Assembly (NCBI RefSeq): GCF_902459725.1
Contig: NZ_CABPSH010000005.1
Span: forward strand, 186,001-250,000
Direction of reading: 5' to 3'
Source of the DNA: Pandoraea eparura
GTDB lineage: Bacteria; Pseudomonadota; Gammaproteobacteria; Burkholderiales; Burkholderiaceae
Length of the DNA: 64,000 nucleotides
The stretch's first letter is position 1. Every line of letters starts with the position of its first letter. A program made the position numbers and the translations under genes. Shown in pieces: positions 46,580 to 55,355 of the stretch. Under the pieces are notes generated by a model. The model was not told where the DNA came from, made no database searches, and saw only the letters and a list, made by a program, of their open reading frames with translations.

Positions 46580-47901
46580 TGGAAACGCTCGATCTCGGAC
46601 CATACGGCCACGCCGAAGGCACGCTGCGCCTGCCTGGCTCAAAAAGCATCTCGAACCGCGTACTGCTGCTCGCCGCACTCTCGCACGGCACCACCCGCGT
46701 GCGCGATCTGCTGGCGTCGGACGACACGAAGGTCATGCTCGATGCCTTGTCGACGCTTGGCGTCAAATGCACGCAAGTCGGCGACTCGCGCGATTTCATC
46801 GTCGAGGGCTGCGGCGGTGTGTTTCCCGTCAAGACGGCCAAGCTGTTCATGGGCAACGCCGGTACGGCCATTCGCCCGCTGACGGCGGCACTCTCGCTGA
46901 GCCACGGCGACTACGAGGTTTCCGGCGTGGCGCGCATGCACGAGCGCCCGATCGGCGATCTGGTCGAAGGCTTGCGCCAGCTTGGCGCCCATATCGACTA
47001 CCTGGGCAACGCCGGCTATCCCCCGCTGCATATCAAGCCGGCCGATGTCGCTGCCCCGTCCTCGCCGATTCGCGTGCGCGGCGACGTGTCGAGCCAGTTC
47101 CTCACGGCGTTGCTGCTCACGTTGCCGCTGCTGCCTTCGCCATCGGGCGAGATCGTTGTCGACGTCGAGGGCGAGCTGATTTCCAAGCCGTATATCGACA
47201 TCACGCTGCGCCTGCTGCGACGCTTCGGTATCGACGTGCGGCAGGACGGCTGGTCGCGCTTCACGTTGCCGGCGGCGGACGCCGCTGGCGCGAAGTATCG
47301 GAGCCCGGGCGAGATCCGGGTCGAAGGCGATGCGTCGTCGGCGTCCTACTTTCTCGCGGCTGGGGCCATCGGCGGCGGTCCGCTGCGCGTGGAAGGCGTT
47401 GGCCACGACAGCATTCAGGGCGATGTGCGTTTCGTGGATGCGCTCGCGGCGATGGGCGCGCGCGTTACATTGCTCGACGATGCCATCGAAGTGCAGGGGG
47501 TCGACACGCCGAGCGGCAAGCTGCGCGCGCTCGACATGGACTTCAATCACATTCCCGATGCGGCCATGACGATTGCCGTGGCCGCACTCTTCGCGGACGG
47601 CACGACCACGCTGCGCAATATCGCAAGCTGGCGCGTGAAGGAGACGGATCGCCTGGCCGCCATGGCGATCGAACTCCGCAAGGTGGGGGCAACGGTGGAA
47701 GAGGGCGCGGATTATCTGCGTGTCACGCCGCCGGTCGCGCTCACACCGAACGCGGCCATCGACACCTACGACGATCACCGTATGGCAATGTGCTTCTCGC
47801 TCGTGAGTCTGGGCGGCGTGCCGGTGACGATCAACGATCCGAAGTGCGTTGCCAAGACGTTCCCGACGTATTTCGCTGAATTCGCCCGCGTTGCGTCGTA
47901 G
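46579..47901 (+). CDS. aroA: EPSP synthase (3-phosphoshikimate 1-carboxyvinyltransferase)
   Basis: 440 residues. [39 protein letters not shown] and the late [17 protein letters not shown] identify a class I (glyphosate-sensitive-type) enzyme. It joins PEP to shikimate-3-phosphate, the step before chorismate. It is coupled to tyrA. The usual next genes, cmk-rpsA, lie 9.3 kb away; a strong hairpin follows the stop instead. Confidence 0.96.
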   Translation: METLDLGPYGHAEGTLRLPGSKSISNRVLLLAALSHGTTRVRDLLASDDTKVMLDALSTLGVKCTQVGDSRDFIVEGCGGVFPVKTAKLFMGNAGTAIRPLTAALSLSHGDYEVSGVARMHERPIGDLVEGLRQLGAHIDYLGNAGYPPLHIKPADVAAPSSPIRVRGDVSSQFLTALLLTLPLLPSPSGEIVVDVEGELISKPYIDITLRLLRRFGIDVRQDGWSRFTLPAADAAGAKYRSPGEIRVEGDASSASYFLAAGAIGGGPLRVEGVGHDSIQGDVRFVDALAAMGARVTLLDDAIEVQGVDTPSGKLRALDMDFNHIPDAAMTIAVAALFADGTTTLRNIASWRVKETDRLAAMAIELRKVGATVEEGADYLRVTPPVALTPNAAIDTYDDHRMAMCFSLVSLGGVPVTINDPKCVAKTFPTYFAEFARVAS

Positions 47902-47963
47902 CGTGCATTACGGATTTTTGCTCACGCGCCGCTGCTGAGCGGACCGCACCGGCGGCTCGCACG

Positions 47964-48006
47964 CGCATCGTTCCCCGAATCGCCGGAGCACTCGGGGAAC
48001 GATGCG
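47964..48006 (+). terminator. 15-bp hairpin after aroA
   Basis: A perfect 15-bp stem (arm CGCATCGTTCCCCGA) with a 13-nt loop, 62 nt past the aroA stop. It lacks a T run, so it may stall or process rather than strictly terminate. It marks the left boundary of the block between aroA and cmk. Confidence 0.6.
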
Positions 48007-48063
48007 GCGCCGCTCGCGGAACCGGGGCGGGCCGCCGCCCTGTGACCGCTCGCCCGGTCCACC

Positions 48064-48257
48064 AGATCCCCTTTCTGGCAGATTCACCCCCCCGCCAAAT
48101 ACCCCCTCCGCCAAATACCCCCTCCGCCAGATTCCCCTTCCGCCAGATTCCCCTTCCGCCAGATTCCCCTTCCGCCGGATTCCCCTTCCGCCGGATTCCC
48201 CTTCCGCCGGATTCCCCTTCCGCCGGATTCCCCTTCCGTCAGATACCCCCCTGCGTC
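48064..48257. repeat. 16-nt tandem repeat array (about 12 units)
   Basis: Units of 16 nt, two of 17. The core AGATTCCCCTTCCGCC occurs three times, GGATTCCCCTTCCGCC at least three more, with variants AAATACCCCCTCCGCC (twice) and diverged end units. The newest units are central. A 16-nt period shifts reading frame each copy, so frames through it are not true genes. It is likely a variable-number locus prone to slippage. Confidence 0.9.
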
Positions 48258-48441
48258 GATAACCCCACATGCTGCTTGGCTTGGGATACGTGCGCCGGGC
48301 ATACGCCTACCCGCCTAACGATTCACCAACGCGGCGACGCCGCTCGACGCAATGTCGTTATCACCCGCTCGCATCGCGGCTCGCGGCTCGCGACTTGAGC
48401 CATCCGGAGCGTCACTTTTTCCGGCCACCCGCCGGCGCGTT

Positions 48442-48468
48442 TGTGCGGATTTTCGCGCAGCCTGCGCG
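48442..48468. promoter_or_regulatory. Candidate enhancer dyads for the NtrC-class activator
   Basis: TGTGCG and CGCGCA with 6 nt between (48442-48459, one mismatch) overlap the perfect dyad CGCGCAGCCTGCGCG (48454-48468, 7-bp arms). They lie about 53-80 bp upstream of the -24 element, a normal enhancer distance. Confidence 0.5.
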
Positions 48469-48520
48469 TCGCGACGGGCCGGAACCGCGATGGATCAAGC
48501 CAGTGCCGGCGTCGACGCGA

Positions 48521-48537
48521 TTGGCACGCGATTTGCA
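48521..48537 (+). promoter_or_regulatory. Sigma-54 promoter (-24/-12)
   Basis: TTGGCACGCGATTTGCA matches the -24/-12 consensus YTGGCACG-N4-TTGCW at every position, with correct GG to GC spacing. Transcription should begin near 48548. It faces the Liv-type operon whose last gene is an NtrC-class activator. Confidence 0.8.
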
Positions 48538-48582
48538 TCACGTTCTCCAAACAATCAAATTTCAATCATCCGGAGACATGCC

Positions 48583-48612
48583 ATGACCTTCACCCGTTCC
48601 CCCACTCGCTGA
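48583..48612 (+). CDS. Possible 9-residue leader peptide
   Basis: ATG with CCGGAGACATGCC upstream encodes MTFTRSPTR then TGA. It is inside the predicted sigma-54 transcript, four bases before a stable hairpin, and 146 nt before the binding-protein gene. Two Thr-Arg/Arg-Ser-Pro clusters could make it sensitive to charged tRNA levels. It may be chance; only conservation would decide. Confidence 0.35.
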   Translation: MTFTRSPTR

Positions 48613-48615
48613 CGC

Positions 48616-48636
48616 GCCGGGCCCAAACGGCCCGGC
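48616..48636 (+). promoter_or_regulatory. Leader hairpin
   Basis: 8-bp stem GCCGGGCC/GGCCCGGC with loop CAAAC, right after the leader frame. No T run follows, so it may be a processing or ribosome-stall element rather than a terminator. Confidence 0.5.
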
Positions 48637-48757
48637 CTCACGCTGTCGTTTCCCATTCGCTTCCCACGTAGCAGACCCCTGGCCACGTGCGTCATTACGG
48701 CTGTCGCCGTGCGGCGTGGACAGATCTTGATGTCAAAACGATCCAGAGGAGATTTCG

Positions 48758-50017
48758 ATGCACACACGACTGACCCGCAAAACTGCTAGCTCGCTGAAAA
48801 TGACGGCCGCCGCGATTGCCTGCGCGTTCGCCAGTCTGGGGGCGCAAGCCGCACAGGCGCCAGCACAGATCAGTATCGGTACGCTCTACGCGAGCACTGG
48901 ACCGTTCGCGGTGGCTTCCCAAGGGCAATACGAAGGGCTGACGTTCTGGGCCGACACCGTCAACAAGCAGGGCGGCGTATTCGTCAAGGCATTCGGCAAG
49001 AAGATTCCGGTGAAGATCGTCGCGTACGACGACCAGAGTTCCACGTCGACCGCCACTACGCTCTACAACCAGTTGATCACGCAGGACAAGGTCGACATCC
49101 TCGTCGCCGACTTCGGGTCGGTGCTCACGTCGGTGGCCGTGCCGCTTGCAGCGGAACACCATATGCTGCTGATCGACCCGACCGGCTCGGGCGCGAACTT
49201 CTTCACGCAAAAGACCGATTACCTCGCCGACGTGAGCATTCCGTCGTCAACGGTGTGGCCGGTGCCGCTTGCCAACTTCCTCCTCAAGCAGAAGATCAAG
49301 CGCGTGGCGATTGTCTACGGCGCGAACGATTTCGATGCGTCGCAAGCCGAGACGATGAAGGCGGAACTGGCGAAGGGGGGCGTGACGCCGGTGTTCTATC
49401 ACAGCGTGCCCACGACGGAATCGAACTACAACGTGCTGCTGCACACGGCGAAGGCGGCCAATCCGCAGGCGTTGCTCGAATTCGGCTATGCGCCGAACGA
49501 CATCGCGTTTCTGCGCGCGCTGTCGCAAAGCGGCCTGCACTTCGACATGACGTTCACGATCTTCCCGGGGCAACTGCTGAAACTGCTCACGAAGAACGCG
49601 GGTGTCGACGCGCTCGCGTACACGTATACCTACCCCACGCCGCCACTGGTCAAGTACGACACCGTCACGTACGGCATGAATACCGCACAGTTCTCGCAGG
49701 CATTCCAGGCCGCGCAACACAAAGATCCGACCTTCCTCGACTCTGCCGGCTACAACACGGGCATTGTCATGGAGAAGATGCTCGGCGATGCGCCGACGTT
49801 TGCGCAAGGCGCCTTCCACCAGGCATTGATGGACATGTCCGGAAAGACGACGACGCTGCTTGGGCCGTTCAAGATCAACGCGAATGGGGCGCAGCTCGGA
49901 CAACCGTTCCCGGTAGCCCAGATGGTGCCGGACGGCAACAAGGGGCTGAAGTTCGTCGTCGTGTATCCCGAAGCGCATGCGACCGGCAAGCCGGTGTTTC
50001 CGGCGCCGACGCACTGA
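48758..50017 (+). CDS. Periplasmic binding protein, Liv-type ABC transporter
   Basis: 419 residues. The signal peptide (KMTAAAIACAFASLGAQA-AQA) is followed by ISIGTLYASTGPFAVASQGQ, the type-I binding-protein start. There is no lipobox. Start AGAGGAGATTTCG-ATG is clear. The family takes branched-chain amino acids, amides, urea or aromatic acids. Here the ligand is not evident. It is first of an operon with two permeases, two ATPases and a DctB/DctD-like pair; being periplasmic, it may also present ligand to the sensor. Confidence 0.87.
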   Translation: MHTRLTRKTASSLKMTAAAIACAFASLGAQAAQAPAQISIGTLYASTGPFAVASQGQYEGLTFWADTVNKQGGVFVKAFGKKIPVKIVAYDDQSSTSTATTLYNQLITQDKVDILVADFGSVLTSVAVPLAAEHHMLLIDPTGSGANFFTQKTDYLADVSIPSSTVWPVPLANFLLKQKIKRVAIVYGANDFDASQAETMKAELAKGGVTPVFYHSVPTTESNYNVLLHTAKAANPQALLEFGYAPNDIAFLRALSQSGLHFDMTFTIFPGQLLKLLTKNAGVDALAYTYTYPTPPLVKYDTVTYGMNTAQFSQAFQAAQHKDPTFLDSAGYNTGIVMEKMLGDAPTFAQGAFHQALMDMSGKTTTLLGPFKINANGAQLGQPFPVAQMVPDGNKGLKFVVVYPEAHATGKPVFPAPTH

Positions 50018-50101
50018 TCGCCAGCCGCATCGTCTGATCAGGAACCGGCCGGCGCCGCAGACGGCGCCGGCGACGCTATCCTCGCTTGCGAAGGGACGAA
50101 C

Positions 50102-50983
50102 GTGGAACTTCTTGCTTATGCCGTCGTGGGCGGCATTCTGTACGGTATTTTCTTCACGCTGGTCGGCCTGGGGCTCAACCTCGTGTTCGGCGTGATGCGA
50201 ATCATCAATCTCGCGCACGGGCAGTTCATCGTGCTGGGCAGCTATGCCGCCTGGTTGGTCTCGCATCATTTCGGCCTGAATCCCTTGTGGGCCATTCCCC
50301 TGTCGGTGGCCGGGGCAACGCTCATCGGCTGGCCGATGTATCGGGCCGTCGTGCCGCGACTGCAGCGCAGCGACGACCCGGAGATGCTCTCGTTCATCCT
50401 GTTCTTCGGCATTGGCCAGATGCTCGAGGCGCTGACGGTACTACTGTTCGGCGCAGACCAGCGCTCGCTGCCCGACGATGCCCTCGGCAGCGGCAGTCTG
50501 GGGGTGTTCGGCCAGCAGTTTCCCGATAGCTGGTGGTGGGCGGCCGGCATCAGCGTTGCCGCGCTGGTCTTGCTGTGGCTGTATTTCTCGCGCACCCGCT
50601 TCGGCTATGCGACCCGCGCGGTGATGGCCAATCGCGACGAGGCCGTCGCCACCGGTATCGACGTGCGCCGCGTGTCGACGATCGCATTCGTCGCAGGCCT
50701 CGCGCTTGCGAGCATCGCTGGCGTGTTCGTGCCCTATCTTCTCGGCTCCGTGTCGCCCGATCTCGGCGACAACCTCACCACGACCGCATTCGCGATCGTG
50801 GTCATCGGTTCACTCGGCAATCCGCTCGGCACGATCGCTGGCGGGCTCGTGTTCGGTCTCGGCACGATGCTGATGCAAACGTATTATTCGTCGTGGTCGA
50901 ACGTGGTGCCGTATGCGCTGCTGTTGATCATCGTGCTCATTCGTCCCTCGGGCTTGCTCGGAAAGGCGGTGCGTCTTGCTTGA
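50102..50983 (+). CDS. Liv-type ABC permease (LivH-like)
   Basis: 293 residues from a GTG; eight membrane segments. GIFFTLVGLGLNLVFGVMRI and INLAHGQFIVLGSYAAWLV are typical of LivH near the N-terminus, and GIDVRRVSTIAFVAGLALAS is the coupling segment facing the ATPase. The stop overlaps the next permease start. It forms the channel with the LivM-like subunit. Confidence 0.9.
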   Translation: MELLAYAVVGGILYGIFFTLVGLGLNLVFGVMRIINLAHGQFIVLGSYAAWLVSHHFGLNPLWAIPLSVAGATLIGWPMYRAVVPRLQRSDDPEMLSFILFFGIGQMLEALTVLLFGADQRSLPDDALGSGSLGVFGQQFPDSWWWAAGISVAALVLLWLYFSRTRFGYATRAVMANRDEAVATGIDVRRVSTIAFVAGLALASIAGVFVPYLLGSVSPDLGDNLTTTAFAIVVIGSLGNPLGTIAGGLVFGLGTMLMQTYYSSWSNVVPYALLLIIVLIRPSGLLGKAVRLA

Positions 50984-51932
50984 TTCCACTTTGAATTCAA
51001 CCGGACTGCCGGCGCCGCGACGCTGGCGCGCCCCGGCCATCCTGCTCGTGGTGGTAGCGGCAATCTTCCTCGTGGCCCCGCGGCTGTACAGCAACCAGTC
51101 GCTGCTGTTCACGATCATGACGTTTATCGTGCTGGCGCAGGGGCTGAACCTGCTGTACGGCTTCACCGGCTATTTGCCATTCGGCTATGTGGGGTTTTTC
51201 GGCAGCGGTGCCTATGCCACATCGCTGCTCGTCATGCATACGCACTTGCCCGTCCTCGTGTGCGTCGCGGGCGGCGGGCTTGCCGCGGCACTGCTGGGAC
51301 TCGTGCTTGGGCCGCTGCTGCGGCTCTCGGGGGCGTACTTTTCGATTGCGAATCTGGCCGCGTCGCAAATCATCTACTTCGTCGTGTCGAACCCTAACCT
51401 GTCCGACATCACCGGTGGCCCTTACGGACTCAAGATCGAGCAGGTCTACAGTCCGGGCGCGAGCTACGCCTGCATGCTCGGCGTGCTGCTCGTCGCGTGT
51501 GCGTTTGCGTCGTACTTCCGACTGTCCGGCTTTGGCATGGCGTTGCGTGCGGTCAAGCAGGATCCGGTGAGCGCGGCGATGGCGGGCGTCAACGTCGTGA
51601 AGGCGCGTCTTGTCGCATGGCTGGTGTCGGCGCTGATCGCCGGCCTCGCGGGCGGCACGTATGCGTGGGGCATCTCGGTGTTCTATCCGGACGCGGTATT
51701 TACGTTGCAGTTCTCGGTCTTCGCCATCGTGTTCGCGTTGTTCGGCGGTGTGGGCACGGTCATCGGGCCGATCGTCGGCGCGGCAGTGCTCTACATCCTG
51801 TATGCGGCGATCGGCATTTCGACGCCGCAGTACTTCCAGTTCATCTATGGCGGTCTCATCGTGCTGCTCGTGCTGTTTCTGCCGGGTGGCCTCCTGTCGC
51901 TGCTGCAACGTCGGGGTATCCATGTCTTCTGA
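50976..51932 (+). CDS. Liv-type ABC permease (LivM-like)
   Basis: 318 residues, about nine membrane segments. The best frame begins at a TTG overlapping the preceding stop; no ATG or GTG is better placed. GLNLLYGFTGYLPFGYVGFF and AVKQDPVSAAMAGVNVVKAR (the ATPase-facing loop) are LivM features. The end overlaps the first ATPase gene by 11 nt, so translation is coupled. Confidence 0.88.
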   Translation: MLDSTLNSTGLPAPRRWRAPAILLVVVAAIFLVAPRLYSNQSLLFTIMTFIVLAQGLNLLYGFTGYLPFGYVGFFGSGAYATSLLVMHTHLPVLVCVAGGGLAAALLGLVLGPLLRLSGAYFSIANLAASQIIYFVVSNPNLSDITGGPYGLKIEQVYSPGASYACMLGVLLVACAFASYFRLSGFGMALRAVKQDPVSAAMAGVNVVKARLVAWLVSALIAGLAGGTYAWGISVFYPDAVFTLQFSVFAIVFALFGGVGTVIGPIVGAAVLYILYAAIGISTPQYFQFIYGGLIVLLVLFLPGGLLSLLQRRGIHVF

Positions 51933-52629
51933 ATTGCTGCAACTGGCGGGTGTCAACAAGCGCTTTGGCGCGCAGGTCGTGCTCAACGATGTGAATTTTG
52001 CTGTGGTGCCTGGCGAGATCGTTGGCCTGGTCGGCCCGAACGGCTCCGGCAAGACGACGACCATCAACGTGATCTCGGGACTGCTGCAGGCGGACGACGG
52101 CACGGTCGATTTCCTCGGGCACAAGATTAACCGCTTGCCGATGTACAAACGTGTGCACCTCGGCATCAACCGCACGTTTCAGGTGCCGAAGGTGTTCCGG
52201 GACATGACCGTGCGCGAGAACGTCGAAGTCGCGGCGCGCAGCGTGCGTCTGGACCCGCGCGAGATCGAGCCGATTCTTGAAGATATCGGCCTTGCCAGCG
52301 TGGCGTCGCGTGTCGCGGGATCGCTGACCGTGAATCAGCAGAAACTCCTCGATCTCGGACGGGCGCTCGCCACACGGCCGAAGCTGCTGCTCGTCGATGA
52401 GATTGGCGCGGGGCTCAACCCCGCCGAATTGCACGTGATCGCCGAACTGTTGCAACGACTGTCAGCACGCGGCATTGCGATGATCGTGGTCGAGCACTTG
52501 CTCGACTTTCTCAACCGCATCACCGAACGGGTGATCGTGCTCGGCGCCGGGCGCATGCTGTTCGAGGGGCCGCTCGCGTCAGCCTCGCGCGACCCTGAGG
52601 TGATCGCTGCATTCATTGGAGCGGCATGA
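51922..52629 (+). CDS. Liv-type ABC ATPase (LivG-like)
   Basis: 235 residues. Walker A GPNGSGKT is at 38-45; Walker B LLLVDEIGAGL lies near 155; the H-loop is in VVEHLLDFL. The ABC signature is atypical: SLTVNQQKLLDLGRAL, without the LSGGQ Gly-Gly, like some LivG subfamilies that read LTxxQ. The partner LivF-like ATPase has a canonical signature, so at least one full ATP site can form. Confidence 0.9.
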   Translation: MSSELLQLAGVNKRFGAQVVLNDVNFAVVPGEIVGLVGPNGSGKTTTINVISGLLQADDGTVDFLGHKINRLPMYKRVHLGINRTFQVPKVFRDMTVRENVEVAARSVRLDPREIEPILEDIGLASVASRVAGSLTVNQQKLLDLGRALATRPKLLLVDEIGAGLNPAELHVIAELLQRLSARGIAMIVVEHLLDFLNRITERVIVLGAGRMLFEGPLASASRDPEVIAAFIGAA

Positions 52630-53333
52630 TGACGGCATCCCTGGTAATTGAAGGCGTGGAGGCCGGCTATGGCGACATGCAGGTGCTTTGGGGCGTCGAT
52701 ATGCAGGTCGAGCCGGGACAAACCGTGCTGTTGCTCGGCGCGAACAGCGCAGGCAAGACGACACTGTTGCGCACGTTGATCGGGCTGTTGCCATGCGGGG
52801 GGGGGCGCATCACGCTCGACGGAGAGCGCATTGACACGCTGCGGCCTGACCAGCGGATTCGGCGCGGCATCGCGTTCATGTCGGAGCTTGGCGTGTTTCC
52901 GACGCTGTCGATCGACGAGAACATCGCGCTCGGCGGCTATTTCATGTCTGACGCGAAAATTCGCCAGCGCAAGGAGGTATTGTTCGCGCTTTTCCCTGCG
53001 CTGGCGGCGAAGCGGCGCGCCGCCGCGGCGAGTCTGTCGGGCGGCCAGCGCAAGATGCTCGGCATCGCGAAGGTGCTCATCGCCGAGCCGCGCCTACTGC
53101 TGATGGACGAGCCGTCCTCGGGCCTTGCGCCGGTGTTCGTCAAGCATGTGATCGATGCGCTGCGCACGGCGATTGGCGACGGCACGTCCCTGTTGATCGC
53201 CGAGCAGAATATTGCGTTTCTCGATCTCGCCGATCGCGGCTATCTGCTCGATCACGGCAAGGTGCGCGTATCGGGCTCGCGCGCAGAGCTGGAAGCGAGC
53301 GATGCGGTGCGCGAGACCTATTTCGGGTTGTAA
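52626..53333 (+). CDS. Liv-type ABC ATPase (LivF-like)
   Basis: 235 residues. Walker A GANSAGKT is at 38-45, the signature SLSGGQRKMLGIAKVL is canonical, and Walker B LLLMDEPSSGL follows. The start overlaps the LivG-like stop (ATGA). It is the second ATPase of the heterodimeric transporter. The two-component genes follow after 72 nt. Confidence 0.9.
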   Translation: MMTASLVIEGVEAGYGDMQVLWGVDMQVEPGQTVLLLGANSAGKTTLLRTLIGLLPCGGGRITLDGERIDTLRPDQRIRRGIAFMSELGVFPTLSIDENIALGGYFMSDAKIRQRKEVLFALFPALAAKRRAAAASLSGGQRKMLGIAKVLIAEPRLLLMDEPSSGLAPVFVKHVIDALRTAIGDGTSLLIAEQNIAFLDLADRGYLLDHGKVRVSGSRAELEASDAVRETYFGL

Positions 53334-53405
53334 GGCGCGTCCCGGTAGCCGCAGCGTGCCACGCCGTTAGAATGAGGGCTTCGAAGGAGACGGTGCGATG
53401 GGGCG

Positions 53406-55355
53406 GTGGGCAATGGTCGTTCGGAAGCCCTCGGGGCGTGGGGTTGCGGGGTGCCGGTCGTGAAGTTCTTACGTGCAACGTCGCGTCGCACGCGCGTACT
53501 GCTCGCGCTGGTGTTTGCGTTCGCCTTGCTGATGGTGGTGGGGGCGTGGGCGGCCTATCGTTACGCGGAGCAGGTGGAGATCGACACGCTGCGCGAAACC
53601 GCCGCACACCGCCTCGATGGTTACGAGAATGCGCTCACGAGCGAGGTTCGGCACTACAGCTATCTGCCGTCGCTCGCGAGCTTGAATGCCGACGTGCTTG
53701 CGATGCTGCGCCATCCGGCCGATCGCGACCTGGTCGCGCGGGTCAATGCCTATCTGCAGACCGTCAACGCTGATGCCGGCTCCAGTGCGTTCTACGTGAT
53801 GGACAAGCAGGGCAACACGCTCGCGGCGAGCAACTGGAACCTGCCGATGACGTTCGTCGGGTCGAACTTCTCGTTCCGCCCTTACTTTATCGGCGCCATG
53901 CGTGACGGCCACGGCCGATTCTACGGTCTGGGCACCGTGAGCAAGCAGGCCGGCTATTTTCTGGCTGAACGGATTGACGACGACGCGCACCGTGTGCTCG
54001 GCGTCGTGACGCTCAAGGTCAATCTCGATCGCATCGAGTCCGTCTGGCGGCAGGGCGCCGAGCCCGTGTTCGCCATCGATTCGCATGGCGTGATCATGCT
54101 GTCGTCGGTGCCGGGGCTCAAATACCGGACGCTGCGCCCGCTGTCGGCGGATGCACACGCCGAGATCCTTCGCACGCACCAGTACGATGCGCCAGGAGCG
54201 CTGATGCCAGCAGGTTTCACGATCAATCACACGCTTGCGCCGAATGTGTGGATCGAGTCGGTGGCGCGCGACAATCCGCTCGCCGCCAGCCTGCCGACAC
54301 CACACCCGTTCCCCACCGAGTTTCTGGTCGTTTCCCGGCCCGTGTCGGGCACCGACTGGCATATCGTCGTGTTGTCGAATCTCGCGCCCGCGAGAGCGGT
54401 GGCGCGCTCGTTGGCCCAGTCGGCCGCGCTGGGCCTTGCGTTCGTCGCCGTGCTGGCGTTGACCGTGTGGCAGCGGCGGCGCATCGTTGCGCAACGACTT
54501 GCGCTGCGCGAGGTGCTGCAGCAATTGAACGAGGATCTCGAGCGCAAGGTGGCGCGCCGTACGGCCGCGTTGAGCCGCGCTAACCGCAATCTGGAGCATG
54601 AGGTGGCGATGCACAGAGAAACCGAAGCCCAGCTCAAGGCCGCATTCGAGGAACTGGTGCAGGCGGGGAAGATGGCCGCCCTCGGGCAGATGGCCGCAGG
54701 CGTCACACACGAGCTGAATCAGCCGCTTGCGGCGTTGCGTACGCTGTCTGACAACGCGCTGACCTTCCTTGAACGAGGCCGGACGAGTCACGCCGAGGCC
54801 AACCTGCGGATGATCGGCGAGTTGATCGAGCGCATGGGCCGGATCACGTCGCAATTGAAGCGCTTCGCCCGCAAGGCGCCGACACAACTGCAGCCGGTCG
54901 TTGCGGCGGAGGCGATCAACAACGCGTTGTTTCTGGTCGGGCAGCGCCTGCGCAAGGAACGGGTCGAACTCACCTTCGACCCCCAATTGGCGAGTGTGCG
55001 CGTGCTCGCCGACGCGAATCGGCTCGAGCAGGTGCTCGTGAACCTGTTTGCGAATGCGCTCGACGCCATGGCCGACGCGACGGTGCGCCGACTCGAAGTG
55101 AAGGTTGATGCCGAGGGCGACACGACCGTGATTCGCGTGCGCGACACCGGCACGGGCCTTTCCGAGTCGGTCCGCGCGCGGCTCTTCGAGCCGTTCTTCA
55201 CGACGAAGGAGCAGGGCACGGGGTTGGGGCTGGGCCTGGCGATCTCTGACGGCATCGTGCGCGAGTTCAGCGGTTCGCTGAGGGCCGCCGACCGATCCGA
55301 GGGCGGTGCCGAGTTCAGTATTTATCTACGGACCTATAGGGAGGGCAACCCGTGA
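53406..55355 (+). CDS. DctB-like membrane sensor histidine kinase
   Basis: 649 residues. TM1 is near 30-55 (VLLALVFAFALLMVVGAWAA), a periplasmic double-Cache-like sensor at ~60-330 (SSAFYVMDKQGNTLAASN, YFIGAMRDGHGRFYGLGTVS), TM2 near 340-365, then a coiled coil. In HisKA, GVTHELNQPLAALR carries H435; NLFANALDAM, DTGTGLS and TGLGLGLAI are the ATP-site boxes. The long periplasmic part and THELNQPLAA are DctB-like. The GTG at 53406 is uncertain; later GTGs at 53451 or 53460 are possible. It probably phosphorylates the next gene's product, and may sense the transported compound. Confidence 0.87.
   Translation: MGNGRSEALGAWGCGVPVVKFLRATSRRTRVLLALVFAFALLMVVGAWAAYRYAEQVEIDTLRETAAHRLDGYENALTSEVRHYSYLPSLASLNADVLAMLRHPADRDLVARVNAYLQTVNADAGSSAFYVMDKQGNTLAASNWNLPMTFVGSNFSFRPYFIGAMRDGHGRFYGLGTVSKQAGYFLAERIDDDAHRVLGVVTLKVNLDRIESVWRQGAEPVFAIDSHGVIMLSSVPGLKYRTLRPLSADAHAEILRTHQYDAPGALMPAGFTINHTLAPNVWIESVARDNPLAASLPTPHPFPTEFLVVSRPVSGTDWHIVVLSNLAPARAVARSLAQSAALGLAFVAVLALTVWQRRRIVAQRLALREVLQQLNEDLERKVARRTAALSRANRNLEHEVAMHRETEAQLKAAFEELVQAGKMAALGQMAAGVTHELNQPLAALRTLSDNALTFLERGRTSHAEANLRMIGELIERMGRITSQLKRFARKAPTQLQPVVAAEAINNALFLVGQRLRKERVELTFDPQLASVRVLADANRLEQVLVNLFANALDAMADATVRRLEVKVDAEGDTTVIRVRDTGTGLSESVRARLFEPFFTTKEQGTGLGLGLAISDGIVREFSGSLRAADRSEGGAEFSIYLRTYREGNP

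Noticed and set aside
48064-48257. CRISPR array
   Set aside because: Units are head-to-tail without spacers and only 16 nt long; no cas genes.
47908-48302. Open frames on both strands through the 16-nt repeat
   Set aside because: The 16-nt period cycles all three frames, giving apparent 16-residue protein repeats; frames on both strands are open for the same reason, with no ribosome site.
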